This document shows, in pieces, positions 1 to 12,041 of a stretch of 64,000 nucleotides of DNA. Under the pieces are notes generated by a model. That model did not search any database. It worked only from the letters and a program-made list of their open reading frames with translations, and had not been told where the DNA came from. A program made the translations under genes and the position numbers. The stretch is from an uncultured Verrucomicrobiota bacterium (GTDB lineage: Bacteria > Verrucomicrobiota > Kiritimatiellia > Kiritimatiellales > Tichowtungiaceae): the NCBI GenBank assembly GCA_903831085.1, contig CAIKWE010000049.1, positions 32,922-96,921 on the forward strand. The letters run 5' to 3'. Positions within the stretch are counted from its first letter, which is position 1. Each line of letters starts with the position of its first letter.

Positions 1-2565
<2,565 letters not shown>

Positions 2566-2566
<1 letters not shown>

Positions 2567-3591
2567 TGTCTCCGGTTCCTATTCACGGGCTTCTGCTGGA
2601 AGAGCTCGAAGCGTTCTGCAAAGAGCAGGGACAGCCTTCTTTCCGTGCGAAGCAGATCTGGGACTGGCTTTATGTCAAACGTGCCGCATCGCTGGATGAG
2701 ATGAAAAATCTGCCTGCGCCGTTCCGCGCACAGCTGGCGGAGAATTTCAGTTTCCAATGTTTGGAAAAACTGGAAATCAAAGGTGCGCCCGGCGAAACGC
2801 AAAAGCTCCTTTTAAAACTCGTGGATGGTGAGCTGATTGAAGCTGTTCTTATTCCGGCGCGTACACGGCGTACGGTCTGTGTCTCGACGCAGGTCGGCTG
2901 CAAAATGGCTTGCGCATTTTGCGCCAGCGGGCAGTGCGGGTTTCGCCGGAATCTCACGGCGGGCGAAATCGTCGAACAGGTTTTGCTGGCGACAGATGTT
3001 TACGGGGAACGCCCGACGAATATCGTCTACATGGGGGTCGGCGAACCGTTCGATAATTATGACGAAACACTTAAGTCGGTTCGTATTTTGAATCATCCGG
3101 ATGGACTTGGCATCGGCGCACGCAAAATCACCATCAGCACCAGCGGCGTCATTCCGGGTATTGAACGACTGGCGGGCGAGGGACTTCAGGTTGAACTTTC
3201 TGTTTCGCTGCATGCGCCTGAAAACGAACTGCGTTCAAAGCTGATGCCGCTCAATAAACGCTATCCGCTGGATGCGCTGATGCAGGCTTGTGCTGATTAC
3301 ACCGCCAAAACCAAACGGATCATCACCTTCGAGTACACGCTGATTAAAGACCTGAACAATTCGGCGGCGCAGGCCCGCCAGTTGGTGAAGCTTCTCAAAA
3401 AATTCTCCTGCCGCGTCAATCTGATTCCTCTCAGTCCGGTGGAGGAGTTTGCTGGCGAACGCCCCGACTCCGAAACGATGAAAGCCTTTTTTCAGACCTT
3501 GGAAAAAGCAGGGATCAACACCACCTTGCGCGACTCAAAAGGCTCCGCGCTTAAAGCCGCCTGCGGTCAGCTCCGCGCCCGCAGCCTTTAG
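2566..3591 (+). CDS. rlmN: 23S rRNA (adenine2503-C2)-methyltransferase RlmN
   Basis: Radical SAM CAFCASGQCGFRRNLTAGEIVEQV; overlaps the purB stop (TGATG). Confidence 0.95.
2752..2766. repeat. Iterated palindrome TTCCAA-TGT-TTGGAA
   Basis: Perfect copy, inside rlmN (FQCLE). Confidence 0.9.
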
Positions 3592-3611
3592 TTTTCCAAG
3601 CCTCGGAAAAA

Positions 3612-3639
3612 TAAAAAGCCCTCCCCCGAGGGAGAGGGC
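3612..3639 (-). terminator. Rho-independent terminator for the 3665..3895 gene
   Basis: Minus strand: GCCCTCTCCCTCGGGGGAGGGC followed by TTTTTATTTTT. Confidence 0.7.
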
Positions 3640-3664
3640 GTACAGGTCGGGTTAAATCAACAGC

Positions 3665-3895
3665 TTATTTTGCGAGCGGGCAGACGCCGCTGGCACAGGC
3701 GGCTTTTTCATCAGCAACTTTCTTTGCTTTGCAGGCCGGGCACATTCCGCCAGCGGCTGTGCAGGCCGGGCAGGCGGCTTTTACGGCGGTGGCCTTGGCG
3801 GCATTCGTTGCGACTGCATCTGCGGTTGTTTTTGGTGCGGCGTACGCCGAAACAGTCAGCGCGGCGATCGACATTACAATAGCTAACTTTTTCAT
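3665..3895 (-). CDS. Small exported Cys-rich protein (CPACx7CPAC)
   Basis: 76 aa with signal peptide MKKLAIVMSIAALTVSAYA and a compact C-terminal set of CPAC, CPAC and CASGVCPLAK motifs; own terminator. Confidence 0.75.
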   Translation of the reverse strand: MKKLAIVMSIAALTVSAYAAPKTTADAVATNAAKATAVKAACPACTAAGGMCPACKAKKVADEKAACASGVCPLAK

Positions 3896-4004
3896 GGTTC
3901 CTCCTTGTTGTTTGTTGGCTTCATGGTATCTGTCTACGCCTTCTTAGTCAAATACCGGACGGTTTTGTTCCGGGTTTTTTCTATAAAAATAATCCATAAA
4001 AAAA

Positions 4005-4036
4005 TTGACTGCCGGTGGGGCAAGGTGACATATATT
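4005..4036 (+). promoter_or_regulatory. Possible promoter for the mraZ/dcw operon
   Basis: TTGACT at 4005 and TATATT at 4031, just upstream of mraZ; spacing is longer than ideal. Confidence 0.3.
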
Positions 4037-4061
4037 GGAGCCAAGAAGGGCGGAGTGGAGT

Positions 4062-4520
4062 ATGAATACAGTGGAAGCGGTAGTTGAAGAGTTATTCGTA
4101 GGATCCTTTCATCACTCTTTGGATCCCAAGCGCAGGCTGATTATCCCGTCAAATTGGCGCGCAATGATGGGCGAAACGGCTCGTCTTTACGTTTTCCCCC
4201 ATCCCGACCGTAAATGCCTCTATCTCTACACCTTGGCGGAAATGAACCGCCGTCTGCGGCAGTTGCGTGAGTCGGGTGCCGTGGACGCTCAGGATGAGCA
4301 GGCGGTGCGGGCGATGACGGCCTCGGCGGACGCTCTGGCGGTGGATGCTCAGGGCCGGGTTCGTATTAAGGATGAATTGCTGGCCCACGTTGAGGTGAAA
4401 AGCAAGGTGGTTCTGGTCGGCACACTCACCCGCATCGAGCTTTGGAGCGAAGAGCATTTTGATATGGCACTGCCCGCTGTTTCAGCGCTGGCAGAAACGG
4501 CTTTTTACGGAGGCTACTAA
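4062..4520 (+). CDS. mraZ: Division/cell wall cluster transcriptional regulator MraZ
   Basis: MNTVEAVVEELFVGSFHHSLDPKRRLIIPSNWR, MraZ/AbrB-like fold; immediately upstream of rsmH. Confidence 0.9.
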   Translation: MNTVEAVVEELFVGSFHHSLDPKRRLIIPSNWRAMMGETARLYVFPHPDRKCLYLYTLAEMNRRLRQLRESGAVDAQDEQAVRAMTASADALAVDAQGRVRIKDELLAHVEVKSKVVLVGTLTRIELWSEEHFDMALPAVSALAETAFYGGY

Positions 4521-4532
4521 GAGGAGGAGAAC

Positions 4533-4718
4533 ATGGGTATGAACAGCATCGCACAATATATGTACTTCTCGCGGGCGATTGACCTGACGCCTGAGAAAAA
4601 GCGCTACCTCCGGCTGCCGGACAGCGGAATGCGGCGCACCGTGCTGATGACCCCGAGCCGGGCGGCTACATTTTCGTCCGCCTGTTCCCGCCGGGTCATT
4701 GGGATGCAGTTGGCTTAA
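4533..4718 (+). CDS. Small hypothetical protein between mraZ and rsmH
   Basis: 61 aa; strong Shine-Dalgarno (gaggaggagaacATG) in the operon gap. Confidence 0.5.
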   Translation: MGMNSIAQYMYFSRAIDLTPEKKRYLRLPDSGMRRTVLMTPSRAATFSSACSRRVIGMQLA

Positions 4719-4727
4719 AGGGGAGTT

Positions 4728-5657
4728 ATGCATGTACCGGTGCTGCTGAACGAAACGTTGGAACTGCTGGTGACGAATCCGGCAGGAACCTACATCGACG
4801 GCACACTCGGGCGAGGCGGACACGCCATGGAGATTTTGAAGAGGCTTTCGCCGGAAGGACGGCTGATCGGACTGGATCGCGACGCGGAGGCCATTGAACA
4901 GACGAAAGAGATTTTAAAACCTTACGGGGAACAGGTGAACCGGATACACGGAAACTTTGCGGATATGAAAGAGCTTTGCGGACAGATCGGCGTGACAGAG
5001 GTGGACGGAGTGCTCCTCGACCTCGGCGTCAGCTCGCCGCAGTTCGATGTTGCCGAGCGCGGTTTCAGTTTCGCCAAGGACGGGCCGCTGGATATGCGCA
5101 TGGATCGCACGAAAGGCCGCACCGCCGCCGATTTGGTGAATGAGGACGACGAGGAAACGCTGGCTAATCTGATTTACCGCCTTGGAGAAGACCGCGATTC
5201 CCGCCGCATTGCGCGGGCGATTGTGCTGGAACGTCAGAACGGCCGGATTGAGCGGACGCTCAGGCTGGCTGAAATCGTTGAACGGGCCAAAGGCGGACGT
5301 CGTGGCCCCATTCATCCGGCCACGCAGACCTTTCAGGCGCTGCGGATGGCGGTGAACACCGAGCTGGAGAGTTTAGAGGCGGGTCTGGAGGCCGGACTGT
5401 CGATGCTTCGCGAGGGCGGACGGATGGCTGTGATTACATTCCACAGTCTGGAAGACCGTCCGGTGAAAGAATTTTTTAAACGCCACACGGTGAAGCGCGA
5501 GTCGCTTCAGCAGGGCGGTGAAAAACTGGTTTATGACGAACCGGCCGTGCGGCTGCTGACGAAAAAGCCGCTGACGGCCTCGAAACAGGAATTAGCGGAT
5601 AATCCGCGTTCGCGCTCAGCCAAGCTGCGCGCGGCGGAAAGGGAGAAAGCAGCATGA
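4728..5657 (+). CDS. rsmH: 16S rRNA (cytosine1402-N4)-methyltransferase
   Basis: MHVPVLLNETLELL...DGTLGRGGHAMEIL...LDLGVSSPQFDVAERGFSF. Confidence 0.97.
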   Translation: MHVPVLLNETLELLVTNPAGTYIDGTLGRGGHAMEILKRLSPEGRLIGLDRDAEAIEQTKEILKPYGEQVNRIHGNFADMKELCGQIGVTEVDGVLLDLGVSSPQFDVAERGFSFAKDGPLDMRMDRTKGRTAADLVNEDDEETLANLIYRLGEDRDSRRIARAIVLERQNGRIERTLRLAEIVERAKGGRRGPIHPATQTFQALRMAVNTELESLEAGLEAGLSMLREGGRMAVITFHSLEDRPVKEFFKRHTVKRESLQQGGEKLVYDEPAVRLLTKKPLTASKQELADNPRSRSAKLRAAEREKAA

Positions 5658-6007
5658 AAAAAAGACAGATAACAAGAAGCCGTAAAGCCCAGGTGCGGAT
5701 TCCGTTTCCGGTGGTATTGGCCAATATTCTGGTCTTTGTCGCTGTATTCGGTCTCAGTTATGTCTGGCTGTGTGCCCGCTGTGACACGCTCGGGCAGGAC
5801 ATCAAACGGCTTGAGACTGTGCAACGCAACACCCGCCGCCTGCTGATCAACGAACAGGACCGCTGGTCCAGCAAGCTGTCGCCCTCTAGTCTGGATCGCG
5901 CGCTCAAACGGCACAATCTGGCGATGCGGTTGCCGGACGAACAGCAGATTGTGCGTGTGCGTAATGGCGCAAATGCCACAGCCACAGCTCTCGCTTACAA
6001 CAAATAG
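5654..6007 (+). CDS. ftsL: FtsL-like cell division protein
   Basis: Short single-TM protein with coiled coil, overlapping the rsmH stop and preceding ftsI. Confidence 0.6.
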   Translation: MKKRQITRSRKAQVRIPFPVVLANILVFVAVFGLSYVWLCARCDTLGQDIKRLETVQRNTRRLLINEQDRWSSKLSPSSLDRALKRHNLAMRLPDEQQIVRVRNGANATATALAYNK

Positions 6008-6028
6008 TGTTCCGACGGATCTCTATGA

Positions 6029-7786
6029 ATGAAGTATAAAGGAAGAACGGTAATAACTTCCGTCGTGATTACGGCGGTCTTCGTCGGGCTGGGTGTTCGC
6101 CTGGCCTTTTTACATTTACGGCCTTTACCCGAAACCTTGTCGCGCATCGAAAGTGGCCGGCATCTTGAACAGGAAACCCGTGGCCCGCGCGGCCGGATTC
6201 TCGACCGTAACGGCAACATGCTGGCATTGGATATCGCGGCCAAACATGTTTGCGCGGATCCGAAATTTATTTCTAAAAACGGCAACATGCAGGATGTCTG
6301 CACCGCGCTTTCCAGCAAGCTTTCAATGAACCGCGCGGAGGTCTGGGAACTGCTCAACCAGCCGGAAAAGGAGTATGTGCGGATTAAGAAATTCATGCGC
6401 GAAGATGCCCTTGAGCCATTGCGGGCGATGAATCTGAAAGGGGTGATTTTCGAAGACGTGCCGATTCGCGACTATCCCAAAGGAGTGCTCGGCGCGCACG
6501 TCGTCGGCTATGCCAACTTCGAGGGGATCGGGAGCGCCGGCATGGAGCAGACCATGAATGCCAAACTGCAGGGCGTTGCCGGCCTGCGGATCAGTCAGAA
6601 AGACGGCCGCCGTCATGAAATCTACAGCCAGCGCACCGTGGACATCGATCCGCAGTCCGGCGCGGATGTTTATCTGACCATCGACCAGCAGATCCAGCAC
6701 TTCGCCGAGGTGGCGCTCGACAATCTGGTCGCCAAGTATCACCCGAACGCCGCGTGGGCCATTGTGCAGAACGTTCGTACCGGCGAGATTCTGGCTATGG
6801 CGTCGCTGCCGACATTTAACCTCAACCGCTTCAGCACGGCTCCCGCCGAGTGGATGCGCAACCGCGGCATCAACTACACGTACGAGCCGGGTTCAACCAT
6901 GAAGGCGATGATTGTCGCCTCGGCACTCGACTGCGGCGCCGTGCGCGATACCGACATTTTCGACTGTGAAAACGGAGCGTGGTTCTACGCCGGAAAGATG
7001 CTTCACGATTCGCATCCGTACGGCAACCTGACGGTTGCCGACATTATCAAAAAATCGAGCAATATCGGCGCGGCCAAAGTTGCTCTCCAGATGGGCAATA
7101 CGAAGGTCTACCAGTCGCTGCGCTCCTTCGGTTTTGGCGAGCGCACCGGTCTTGAACTCCCCGGCGAAGACGCCGGAATCGTTTGGAAAACTGATCGCTG
7201 GTCTAAGCTCAGCATCAGTCGCATCGCCATGGGGCACGAAGTGCTCGTCACCTCCATGCAGATGCTTTCGGCGATCGGTGCGATCGCCAATGACGGCGTC
7301 CGCATGAAACCGCTTATTGTCCACAAAGTGGTGAACACCCGGGGTGAAACAATTCTTGCTCCGCCGCCGCAGGAGCTGAGCCGGCCGATTCGTCCGGAAA
7401 CATCAAAACTGATGCGCCGTCTGCTGGCGCGTGTCACTCAGCCCGGCGGAACTGCCCCAATGGCCGCGCTGCCGGGTTATCTGGTGGCGGGGAAAACCGG
7501 CACGGCGCAGAAAGTGGATTTGGTGAACGGCGGCTACTACAACAATAAATATATGGCTTCGTTTGTCGGCTTTTTGCCGGTTGAAAATCCGGCCATCAGT
7601 ATTATTGTTGTTGCGGACGAACCGCAGCAGGGCGGTTATTACGGCGGAACTGTCTGTGCTCCGTACTTCCGTGAAATCGCTGACCAGACCGTGCGCTACC
7701 TGCGCATACCGCCCGAAGGTTTCACCACTGAATATTTGACCGACATTGAAACCAGCGGATCCAGCGAAGAAAGTATTTCAGAGTGA
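6029..7786 (+). CDS. ftsI: Penicillin-binding protein / FtsI-type transpeptidase
   Basis: RGRILDRNGNMLA, YEPGSTMK, KKSSNIGAAK and AGKTGTAQK motifs. Confidence 0.92.
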   Translation: MKYKGRTVITSVVITAVFVGLGVRLAFLHLRPLPETLSRIESGRHLEQETRGPRGRILDRNGNMLALDIAAKHVCADPKFISKNGNMQDVCTALSSKLSMNRAEVWELLNQPEKEYVRIKKFMREDALEPLRAMNLKGVIFEDVPIRDYPKGVLGAHVVGYANFEGIGSAGMEQTMNAKLQGVAGLRISQKDGRRHEIYSQRTVDIDPQSGADVYLTIDQQIQHFAEVALDNLVAKYHPNAAWAIVQNVRTGEILAMASLPTFNLNRFSTAPAEWMRNRGINYTYEPGSTMKAMIVASALDCGAVRDTDIFDCENGAWFYAGKMLHDSHPYGNLTVADIIKKSSNIGAAKVALQMGNTKVYQSLRSFGFGERTGLELPGEDAGIVWKTDRWSKLSISRIAMGHEVLVTSMQMLSAIGAIANDGVRMKPLIVHKVVNTRGETILAPPPQELSRPIRPETSKLMRRLLARVTQPGGTAPMAALPGYLVAGKTGTAQKVDLVNGGYYNNKYMASFVGFLPVENPAISIIVVADEPQQGGYYGGTVCAPYFREIADQTVRYLRIPPEGFTTEYLTDIETSGSSEESISE

Positions 7787-7793
7787 AAACACT

Positions 7794-9236
7794 ATGACGC
7801 TGAAAGAACTGCTAGACGGCATTGAGACGGTGGACGTCACCGGAGACACCTCCTGTGAAATCACCGGCATCGTGTACGACTCGCGCCGCGCCGCGCCCGG
7901 CGCGCTCTTTGTGGCGCTGCACGGCGAAAAGGCCGACGGTACGACCTACATTGAAGACGCCATCGAACGCGGTGCTGCTGCGGTGATCTCGCAGACGCCC
8001 TGCGCATCTGGCGGACATTTTCCCTGCATACAGGTTGCCGACGCCCGTCTGGCGCTGGCGAAACTGGCGGGAAACTTTTACGGCCATCCGGCCGCGCGTC
8101 TTTGCACCATCGGCATCACAGGCACCAACGGCAAAACCACGGTCAGCTTCATGCTGCGCGAAATTTTAAAAGCCGCCGGGCGGCGCCCCGGACTGCTCGG
8201 CACGGTCCGCTATGAAATCGGCGACCGTGTGCTTCCCGCCTCGCGCACCACACCGGAGGCACCCGATCTTCAGTTCATGTTCGCTCAGATGGAGCGCGCC
8301 GGATGCGACAGCGCGGTGATGGAAGTTTCCTCGCATGCGCTGGCTCAGCACCGTGTCGAAGGAATTCTTTATGACGCCGCCGTTTTTACCAATCTCACGC
8401 AGGATCACCTCGACTATCACGGCACGCTCGAAGAATACTTCAAGGTGAAAGCCCGCCTCTTCAATCAGATCAGCCGTTTTGCTGTCATCAACCGCGACGA
8501 CCCGTGGGGAAAACGGCTGCTCGACGAAAGAAAGTTTCTGGCCAGACTGATTTCCTACGGATTTGAAGAGGGGGCTGTTGTGCGCGGCCTCAATCCGGTC
8601 ACGGACACCAAAGGGTCGCGGATGCGTGTTCAAAGCCCGTGGGGCGAGGCTGAAATCAAACTGAGCCTTATCGGGAGATTCAACTTGTACAATGCGCTGG
8701 CCGCCTTTGCCACTGCCGCCGCGCTCGACATACCCGTTGAAATCATCGTCCAAGCGCTTGCGGAAATGCAGTGCGTGCCCGGACGTCTTGAAGCCGTTGA
8801 AAATAAAAAGGGCAGACGGGTTTATGTGGACTATGCCCACACCGATGACGCTTTGCTCAATGTTCTGGAAACTCTGCGCGAAATCACGCCGGGCCGTCTT
8901 GTCGTCGTTTTTGGATGCGGCGGAAACCGCGATAAAGGCAAGCGTCCTCTGATGGGCAAGGTCGCCGCGCGGCTGGCCGACTATTCCATCATCACCAACG
9001 ACAATCCGCGCAATGAAGTTCCTGAAAAGATCGCCGCCGACATTGCCGGTGGATTTGATTCTGACCGCAAATATGAAATTGTCCTCGACCGCAAAGCCGC
9101 CATTGCGCGCGGACTTGAGCTGATCGGCAAAAAAGATGTCCTGCTCGTCGCGGGCAAGGGTCATGAAAACTATCAGGAATTTGACGGTGCCATATTTCCT
9201 TTCGATGACCGCGAAGCCGTCCGGGAGGCTCTCTGA
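7794..9236 (+). CDS. murE: UDP-MurNAc-tripeptide synthetase MurE
   Basis: GITGTNGKTTVSFML, DYAHTDDALLNVL, NDNPRNE. Confidence 0.95.
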   Translation: MTLKELLDGIETVDVTGDTSCEITGIVYDSRRAAPGALFVALHGEKADGTTYIEDAIERGAAAVISQTPCASGGHFPCIQVADARLALAKLAGNFYGHPAARLCTIGITGTNGKTTVSFMLREILKAAGRRPGLLGTVRYEIGDRVLPASRTTPEAPDLQFMFAQMERAGCDSAVMEVSSHALAQHRVEGILYDAAVFTNLTQDHLDYHGTLEEYFKVKARLFNQISRFAVINRDDPWGKRLLDERKFLARLISYGFEEGAVVRGLNPVTDTKGSRMRVQSPWGEAEIKLSLIGRFNLYNALAAFATAAALDIPVEIIVQALAEMQCVPGRLEAVENKKGRRVYVDYAHTDDALLNVLETLREITPGRLVVVFGCGGNRDKGKRPLMGKVAARLADYSIITNDNPRNEVPEKIAADIAGGFDSDRKYEIVLDRKAAIARGLELIGKKDVLLVAGKGHENYQEFDGAIFPFDDREAVREAL

Positions 9237-10501
9237 TGGAACAGGCGAAGTACAGCGCAGCGGAATATGCCGACTGGTGTTCCACTGTCTGGGAAAATTC
9301 AGCCGCAAATTTTCCAATCCTTGGAATTTCTCACGACACACGCACTCTGAAGGCGGGTGACGTCTACATTGCCATCAAAGGCGCGGTGCACGACGGACAC
9401 GACTTTGTTCAGCAGGCGGTTGAAAAGGGCGCGGCGGGTCTTATTGTCGAACACAATTTTCCGACGTTTGGAACTGTTCCGCAGATGGTGGTGTTCGACA
9501 CGATGGCGGCGCTGTGGGCGCTGGCCGCCGGTGTGCGCAGTCAGTGGACGGGCACAGTGATCGGTATCACCGGTAGTGTCGGCAAAACCACCGTCAAGGA
9601 ACTGATTGCCTCTGTGCTGGCGCAGAAGGGAACCGTCAGTAAAACGATTGGCAACTGGAACAACGACATTGGTCTGCCGCTCAGTATGCTGGCCGCCGAC
9701 CGCAACGCGGACTTTTTTGTTTTCGAGCTCGGCATGAATCATCCCGGCGAGATTGAACCGCTCGCCAGCCTGCTCAAACCTGACTGGGCGGTTATTACAG
9801 ACATTGGAAAAGCGCACATCGAGTTTTTCCAATCGTTGGAAGAAATCGCGCAGGAAAAATCCGCGCTGCTGCCTCACGCCGACAACGCACTGCTCGACGA
9901 AACCTCGGAATGGTTTGATCTGTTCCACTCGAAGTGCGATGGCCGTGTCGTTACCTTCGGCAGAGAACCTTTTACCTTCACCGTGCCGCAGCCCGGCGAA
10001 CATATGATCCGCAACGCCCGCCGCGCCGCGGCGCTCGGCCTCGCGCTGGACCTTTCGCCGGAAGCCGTGCAGGCGGGCCTGTCGGCGTTTAAGTCCGCGC
10101 CGATGCGCTGGGAGCGCACGTTGCACAAAGGAATTATTTTCATCAACGACGCCTACAACGCCAACCCGCTCTCGATGCGCGCGGCGCTCACCACCTTCGC
10201 GCAACTGCCGTGCGAAGGCCGCCGCTTCGCCGTGCTCGGCGGCATGCGTGAACTCGGCGCGCAGAGCGAAGCCGAGCACCGCGAGCTGGGACGGTTTGTG
10301 GATACGTTAAAACTCGACGGGGTTATCACCATTGGCGGACTCGGCGCGCAGATTGTCTGCGACGGCATGCTCGGCGTTGAAAAATCAGCGGCGGTTGAAA
10401 CCCTGCGCACCCGTCTTCGGGCGGGCGATATGGTGCTGTTTAAAGCCTCGCGCGGAGAACGGCTCGAAACCATTCTTGAAGAACTAAAAACCAGGATTTA
10501 A
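9236..10501 (+). CDS. murF: UDP-MurNAc-tripeptide:D-Ala-D-Ala ligase MurF
   Basis: GITGSVGKTTVKELIA, FINDAYNANPLSMRAAL. Confidence 0.95.
   Translation: MEQAKYSAAEYADWCSTVWENSAANFPILGISHDTRTLKAGDVYIAIKGAVHDGHDFVQQAVEKGAAGLIVEHNFPTFGTVPQMVVFDTMAALWALAAGVRSQWTGTVIGITGSVGKTTVKELIASVLAQKGTVSKTIGNWNNDIGLPLSMLAADRNADFFVFELGMNHPGEIEPLASLLKPDWAVITDIGKAHIEFFQSLEEIAQEKSALLPHADNALLDETSEWFDLFHSKCDGRVVTFGREPFTFTVPQPGEHMIRNARRAAALGLALDLSPEAVQAGLSAFKSAPMRWERTLHKGIIFINDAYNANPLSMRAALTTFAQLPCEGRRFAVLGGMRELGAQSEAEHRELGRFVDTLKLDGVITIGGLGAQIVCDGMLGVEKSAAVETLRTRLRAGDMVLFKASRGERLETILEELKTRI
9312..9326. repeat. Iterated palindrome TTCCAA-TCC-TTGGAA
   Basis: Perfect copy, inside murF (FPILG). Confidence 0.9.
9827..9841. 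repeat. Iterated palindrome TTCCAA-TCG-TTGGAA
   Basis: Perfect copy, inside murF (FQSLE). Confidence 0.9.
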
Positions 10502-10503
10502 TT

Positions 10504-10814
10504 GCCGCGAAAGAGCGCAGAGAACGCAAAAGAGAAAATCAATGAAAGATATAATGACATTGTGCGATACGGTTCAGCACATATTTCAGATCAAAAAATA
10601 TGTACTAATACCAATTTCGCATGACTTCCGGTTTTTATTACCGCGCCCAACGGACGCGGCTACAGGAAATCGTTCTTACTGTGGGTGCGGACGATGGCCG
10701 CGCCAGTACCGAATATCATACGGTTTTGGTATAAGTTCACCTGTCCATTCGTTTGCGGGAAAAGTCTCATCCTTTTTACTATCCATTTTTGCGTTCTCTG
10801 CGATCTTTCGCGGC
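10504..10814. repeat. Nested inverted-repeat block in the murF-mraY gap
   Basis: Outer arms GCCGCGAAAGAGCGCAGAGAACGCAAAAG (10504-10532) and its near-perfect inverse at 10786-10814; inner arms ACTAATACCAA (10604-10614) and TTGGTATAAGT (10726-10736). Confidence 0.75.
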
Positions 10815-10835
10815 TAAATATCAGGAGTTAAAGTT

Positions 10836-11987
10836 ATGTTATATTGGTTATCTCAGTTCAGTGATGTTTTTTCACCTCTGCGGATTTTCCGCTACATCAC
10901 CTTCCGCGCCGTGCTGGCCGCCGGAACCGCTTTTATTCTCAGTGTCATCATCGGCCCGTGGCTGATCAAAAAGCTGCAGGCGATGAACTTCCGCGAACAG
11001 CAGGAGGACGACCGGGTGGCGGGGCATCACGGATGCGATAAGGTCGGTACGCCGACGATGGGCGGGCTGATGATTATTTTCACAACCGTCACCGCGACTG
11101 TGCTGTGGGCCGAGCCGGGCAATTTTTTCATGATGTGCGCGCTGACGACGTTTTGTTTTCTCGGTGTGCTTGGCTTTATTGACGACTATCTGAAAATCAA
11201 GCGGAAGGGCAGCAAGGGCGGTCTGTCGCCGCGCATGAAACTGCTGGCTCAGGCATCCTGGACGATCGTATTGCTCTTGGCGCTTTGCTCGAACGAAGAA
11301 ACTTGTCTGCGTGTTCAGCAGTTGATGGTGCCGTTCATTAAGGTTCCTGTGATTCCGGCGATGGGACTTTTCGGTACGCTGACCTTTCTTTTTCTTGTGC
11401 TGGTTGGCGCCTCGAATGCCGTCAATCTAACTGACGGACTCGACGGTCTAGCGATCGGCTGCACCAACTCGGCGGCGGCGGCCTATTTGCTGATGGCCTA
11501 TGTCGCCGGTCACTTCACCTTCGCCGAATACTTGCAGGTTCCGTTTGTGAAAGGCGCTGGTGAGCTGGCGGTTTTCTGCGGCGCGCTGCTCGGCGCGGGA
11601 CTTGGATTTCTCTGGTTCAACTGCCATCCGGCGCGTGTCTTTATGGGCGACACCGGCAGTCTAGCCATCGGCGGCGGCATTGCGGCGGTTGCTATTCTGA
11701 TCAAACAGGAACTGGTGCTCGTCATCGTCGGCGGTGTGTTTGTCCTGGAAGCCGCCAGCGTGCTGATTCAGCAGAGCTGGTTTAAGATCACGAAAAAGAA
11801 ATACGGTGCGGGGCGGCGCGTTTTCCGCTGTGCGCCGATCCATCATCACTTTCATATCATCGCCAAAGAAAACGCGGTGGCGGCCGGCCGTTCGATCGGC
11901 GCGACGGAAAACATGGTCACCATCCGCCTCTGGATTCTTTCTATTATCTTCGCCCTGATTGGCGTCGCGACGCTGAAGATACGTTGA
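10836..11987 (+). CDS. mraY: Phospho-N-acetylmuramoyl-pentapeptide-transferase
   Basis: GTPTMGGLMI, NLTDGLDGLAIG, FMGDTGSLAIGG, HHHFH. Confidence 0.97.
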   Translation: MLYWLSQFSDVFSPLRIFRYITFRAVLAAGTAFILSVIIGPWLIKKLQAMNFREQQEDDRVAGHHGCDKVGTPTMGGLMIIFTTVTATVLWAEPGNFFMMCALTTFCFLGVLGFIDDYLKIKRKGSKGGLSPRMKLLAQASWTIVLLLALCSNEETCLRVQQLMVPFIKVPVIPAMGLFGTLTFLFLVLVGASNAVNLTDGLDGLAIGCTNSAAAAYLLMAYVAGHFTFAEYLQVPFVKGAGELAVFCGALLGAGLGFLWFNCHPARVFMGDTGSLAIGGGIAAVAILIKQELVLVIVGGVFVLEAASVLIQQSWFKITKKKYGAGRRVFRCAPIHHHFHIIAKENAVAAGRSIGATENMVTIRLWILSIIFALIGVATLKIR

Positions 11988-12041
11988 TACAGCATCCAGT
12001 CTCTTTTGATGAACCCAAGTGTACGCACACTCAGGGGCACA

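Noticed and set aside
8166-9341. 391-aa minus-strand ORF antisense to murE
   Set aside because: Shadow ORF opposite a clearly conserved gene.
10542-10965. ORFs 10542..10817 and 10753..10965
   Set aside because: They overlap the inverted-repeat block or the mraY start in another frame; no coding signature.
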